A stretch of 64,000 nt of DNA from Bacteroidota bacterium. GTDB lineage: Bacteria > Bacteroidota > Bacteroidia > Bacteroidales > UBA12077. The DNA lies in the NCBI GenBank assembly GCA_020444275.1, contig JAHLLG010000004.1:124001-188000 (forward strand), given 5' to 3'. The translations under genes were made by a program, and so were the position numbers. Below are positions 61,272 through 64,000 of this stretch, in pieces; the first letter of the stretch is position 1, and the number at the start of each line of letters is the position of its first letter. The notes under the pieces were generated by a model that saw nothing but the letters and a program-made list of their open reading frames with translations, ran no database searches and was not told the origin of the DNA.

Positions 61272-63405
61272 ACATTATATAAATCAGTTCGACTTTCAGT
61301 ACAATAAAGAGTTGATTCATAGAGATTTTGAAATTCTAGTGTTCAGAAAATCCGAAGGATATCTTTCTTATTATGAAATGATTTTTGATACACTTCTAGA
61401 AAAAAATTTAAAAGCTGTTTCTGTTTGCTTCTCATCAGGAAATGAAGCTTTTGCATTATATGAAAAATCATCTTCTGTAAACTTAGTCAATGAAATAAGA
61501 AAAACCTTACTAAGTGAATCCAAGCCTGATATTATTGTTGAGCAACTTGACATCTTAAATTTTGACAATAAAAAAAAGTATAAGCTATTTCAATTGTTTC
61601 TTAACGCATGTTCCAACAGTCAATCAGATAGGTTTTCCTTTAATAATATTACAGGAAGACTTCTCGTTTCCAGTCACTTAATGGCAAATTCATTTAAAAA
61701 ACAAAGAAAGGCACTTGAAATAAAAGTTAATTATGATAATTCCATTAATCTTGATGTAAGAACATTAACATCATTAAAACGATATAATGATTTTCTTAAA
61801 GGAATATCTCAAAAAGAAGTTAAAAGAAAAAAAGAACAACTTAAAAAAATACCAAAATATGAAATTATAAAGGCTACAGGTTGCTTCAAAAGAGTGTTTA
61901 ACAATGAAAAGGTTAAATTAGACGAACAATATGTAATATTGAAACCTGCAATTGATAATAAAAAAAGCAGTATTGATTTCTTTTCATTAAATCCTAAAGC
62001 TTATGAATTAACTAAGATTGGAATATTAAATAATGTTCTTATTAACCTACATAATCAATTTGGTGATTATTTATCTGTAAATCAAAAATTTTATAGTTCA
62101 GAAGATGTTATTAATGAATCTTTTAAAGCTAATCAAGAAATAGTTTTACAAAATTTACAGGATAACATATTTCTTGTTAATAAAACTAATGACAGTGAAA
62201 TATTTGAAGAAATTTTTAACAAATTAAAGTCATTAAATATCCAATTAAAAAAATCTTCAAAGATTAAATCAACACAACCTAATATACAGCTAATCCATGA
62301 TAAAGAATACTACCAAAAATATTATTCAAAGGATTTATATCAGAAATCTACAAGCGACACTCCTATTCAAAATTTAACATTGCAGCAATTCATTAATTAT
62401 AAAAAGACATCGAAAACCACAGAACCATTGCTATTTAAGATTTTAAATGAGTTAAGTATCAAAAATAATATTTGTAAAAAAAGAATAACATTATTTGATT
62501 GGGAAAGCCTAGGGATGCCTTATAAAATACACCTTGGTTATAAAAAAGTAGATTATATAAAAGATGAAAAGCAAGAAACATTTTTCTTTCTTACAATTTA
62601 TCCTGATGGTTATCTTGAATATAATGCACTTACTCCTAATCTTTTTTCAAGTGAACTACACTGGAAGTTATTAGAAATTTATAAAAGCTATAATTATTGT
62701 AAAGATAAAATTGAAGCAGTAATTATTACAGATAATGGAGATGTTAACTTAATATTGAGAACGAATTTCCAAACCTATCCAGACTTAAAAGGAGTTAATG
62801 GATATGTTATGGAAGGAGTTGATGTCAAAGATTTTAATATTAGTAAAGAAAACCTTTTAAAAAAGATTGAGACTTTCATAAATGAAAATGACGAAGAGAA
62901 AATTAATCCTATAAAAGAATTTAAGAAAATAATTATCTCAAATCCGTCTGATAACATTGATGGTGAATTTCTTGTTAACGAATATAAAAAACTTGGTAAG
63001 TCAAAAATCATATTTGAGTTTAATAAATACTTCAAAGACATATTTAATGTTTGGCTAAGACATGCAGTTAAGAATAAAGAAGTTACAGAAAAATACTACA
63101 GTGCTTTAGTTGATATTTCAATTGCCAAAACTCATGAAGGAGTCTTTTATTGGGCAAATAAAGCGATGAAAGATACTCAAGGGAAATTCTTAAAATCAAA
63201 TATAATTAGAAAGATCGAAGTTGTTCAAGGTGAAGAATTTTCCTTAAAATTATTAATGAAGACATTAAATGTAGCTTTTGTAAGAATAAATGCCCCAACA
63301 GTACTTCCGTTCCCGGTAAAGTTATTAAATGAATATGTAAATAATTATGAACGACCTATAATCAATGATACAGGAGACTTTTTAAATAACTTGAAATTAA
63401 AATAA
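61258..63405 (+). CDS. Hypothetical 715-residue partner of the helicase-nuclease
   Basis: A large soluble protein without signal peptide, TM helices or recognised catalytic motif. It is Lys/Asn/Ile-rich. There are two alpha/beta parts (about 1-250 and 400-560, with EAVIITDNGDVNLILRTNF) and a helical C-terminus ending VAFVRINAPTVLPFPVKLL. Its start overlaps the helicase-nuclease by 14 nt, so the two are made together and probably form a complex. A nucleic-acid-binding role is likely but not proven. I do not recognise a family. Confidence 0.65.
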   Translation: MNSNKHYINQFDFQYNKELIHRDFEILVFRKSEGYLSYYEMIFDTLLEKNLKAVSVCFSSGNEAFALYEKSSSVNLVNEIRKTLLSESKPDIIVEQLDILNFDNKKKYKLFQLFLNACSNSQSDRFSFNNITGRLLVSSHLMANSFKKQRKALEIKVNYDNSINLDVRTLTSLKRYNDFLKGISQKEVKRKKEQLKKIPKYEIIKATGCFKRVFNNEKVKLDEQYVILKPAIDNKKSSIDFFSLNPKAYELTKIGILNNVLINLHNQFGDYLSVNQKFYSSEDVINESFKANQEIVLQNLQDNIFLVNKTNDSEIFEEIFNKLKSLNIQLKKSSKIKSTQPNIQLIHDKEYYQKYYSKDLYQKSTSDTPIQNLTLQQFINYKKTSKTTEPLLFKILNELSIKNNICKKRITLFDWESLGMPYKIHLGYKKVDYIKDEKQETFFFLTIYPDGYLEYNALTPNLFSSELHWKLLEIYKSYNYCKDKIEAVIITDNGDVNLILRTNFQTYPDLKGVNGYVMEGVDVKDFNISKENLLKKIETFINENDEEKINPIKEFKKIIISNPSDNIDGEFLVNEYKKLGKSKIIFEFNKYFKDIFNVWLRHAVKNKEVTEKYYSALVDISIAKTHEGVFYWANKAMKDTQGKFLKSNIIRKIEVVQGEEFSLKLLMKTLNVAFVRINAPTVLPFPVKLLNEYVNNYERPIINDTGDFLNNLKLK

Positions 63406-63407
63406 CT

Positions 63408-64000
63408 ATGAATACTCCATCATTCAAAGAAGATCACATTAGCCAAATACCTGCTTTGCAGTTTTTGCAAAATATTGGCTATACATATCTTTCTCAGGAA
63501 GAAGCAATGCAATACAGAAAAGGTAAAACAACCAATATATTGCTTGAAGATATTCTTAGAACTCAGCTAAAAGAAATTAATTCTATTAAAGTCAGTTCTA
63601 CAAAGACAACGGTATTCAGCGATTCAAATATTGAGACAGGTATTGTTGCACTTAAAGAATTACCAATGAATGAAGGGTATATTTCTGCAAGTGAAACCCT
63701 ATATAACTTATTGACACTAGGAAAATCGCTTGAACAAAGTATTGATGGAGATAAGAAAAGTTTTACACTTCAATACATTGATTGGAAAAAACCTGAGAAC
63801 AATGTTTTTCATGTTACAGAGGAATACAACGTAATGCGAAGTACGAGTAAAGATCATTATCGACCTGATATTGTACTATTTATTAATGGTATTCCTGTTT
63901 GCATTATTGAATGTAAACGTCCTGATATGAAGGAGCCTATTCAACAAGCTATTTCACAACATTTAAGAAATCAACATGAAGATGGAATCCGTTCATTATA
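63408..64000 (+). CDS. hsdR: Type I restriction endonuclease subunit HsdR (3' end outside window)
   Basis: The frame opens at ATG 63408, 2 nt after the previous stop, and stays open to the window end (197 codons). The N-terminal nuclease domain shows the PD-(D/E)XK core: D154 in RPDIV and E168-C-K170 in VCIIECKRP. The opening SFKEDHISQIPALQFLQNIG is typical of HsdR N-termini. The SF2 translocase part lies beyond the window. It cuts unmodified DNA in the complex with HsdM and HsdS and closes the operon order S'-M-...-S-...-R. Confidence 0.92.
   Translation, partial: MNTPSFKEDHISQIPALQFLQNIGYTYLSQEEAMQYRKGKTTNILLEDILRTQLKEINSIKVSSTKTTVFSDSNIETGIVALKELPMNEGYISASETLYNLLTLGKSLEQSIDGDKKSFTLQYIDWKKPENNVFHVTEEYNVMRSTSKDHYRPDIVLFINGIPVCIIECKRPDMKEPIQQAISQHLRNQHEDGIRSL

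Overview
The window looks like chromosomal DNA of a low-GC Bacteroidota, most likely in or near the Marinilabiliales/Bacteroidales. The main clues are a metallopeptidase with a type IX secretion sorting tail, many promoters with the Bacteroidota -7 element TAnnTTTG, paired M16 peptidases, FtsX-type 800-residue permeases and a SusC-free but porin-rich outer membrane gene set. No rRNA, CRISPR array or complete insertion sequence was recognised.

Positions 1-17000 are a plus-strand block. It holds two M16 peptidases (the first cut by the window edge), a short histidine-kinase-like gene that has lost its ATP-binding motifs, a large two-half M16 peptidase, a tripartite RND efflux operon (membrane fusion protein, RND pump, TolC), a secreted thermolysin-like M4 peptidase with two near-duplicate FN3 domains, and a NarL-type two-component pair. 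Positions 17000-26000 are on the minus strand: the phosphate uptake operon pstS-pstC-pstA-pstB followed by an outer membrane channel, then accD-accA and a biotin-carrying carboxyltransferase (OadA/PycB-like). Positions 26000-40000 are mixed housekeeping and envelope genes: a PepSY-like protein with a small barrel, two double-domain universal stress proteins, PsiE, an FtsX permease, lipase, MscS channel, AI-2E family permease, Sua5, and several small proteins, two of which (54 and 57 residues) are easy to miss.

From about 40.4 kb the character changes to an accessory, defence-rich region. First come orphan hypothetical genes. Next is a compact cassette of a metallo-beta-lactamase-fold protein, an E2-E1-JAB triple fusion resembling a ubiquitin-like conjugation and deconjugation enzyme, and a small multi-pass membrane protein. 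A HigB/HigA pair (antitoxin fused to an ImmA/IrrE peptidase domain), a class II Fic protein with upstream iterated boxes, and a CAU-anticodon tRNA follow. The tRNA is preceded by a broken copy of itself carrying an 88-bp palindromic insert.

Beyond the tRNA there is an AlpA/MerR-like HTH protein, an unknown protein, and a divergent sigma-70-like protein, then a 0.7 kb noncoding stretch. The window ends in an expanded type I restriction-modification operon: half-size HsdS, HsdM, a GIY-YIG protein, full HsdS, a 74-residue protein, a DUF2188 protein, a helicase fused to a C-terminal PD-(D/E)XK-like nuclease, an unknown 715-residue protein, and HsdR cut by the window end.

The two best candidates for an undescribed or little-described system are the MBL / E2-E1-JAB / membrane-protein cassette (42578-46548) and the helicase-nuclease plus 715-residue partner embedded in the type I operon (57822-63405). 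All functional statements rest on motif reading by eye; no database search was run.
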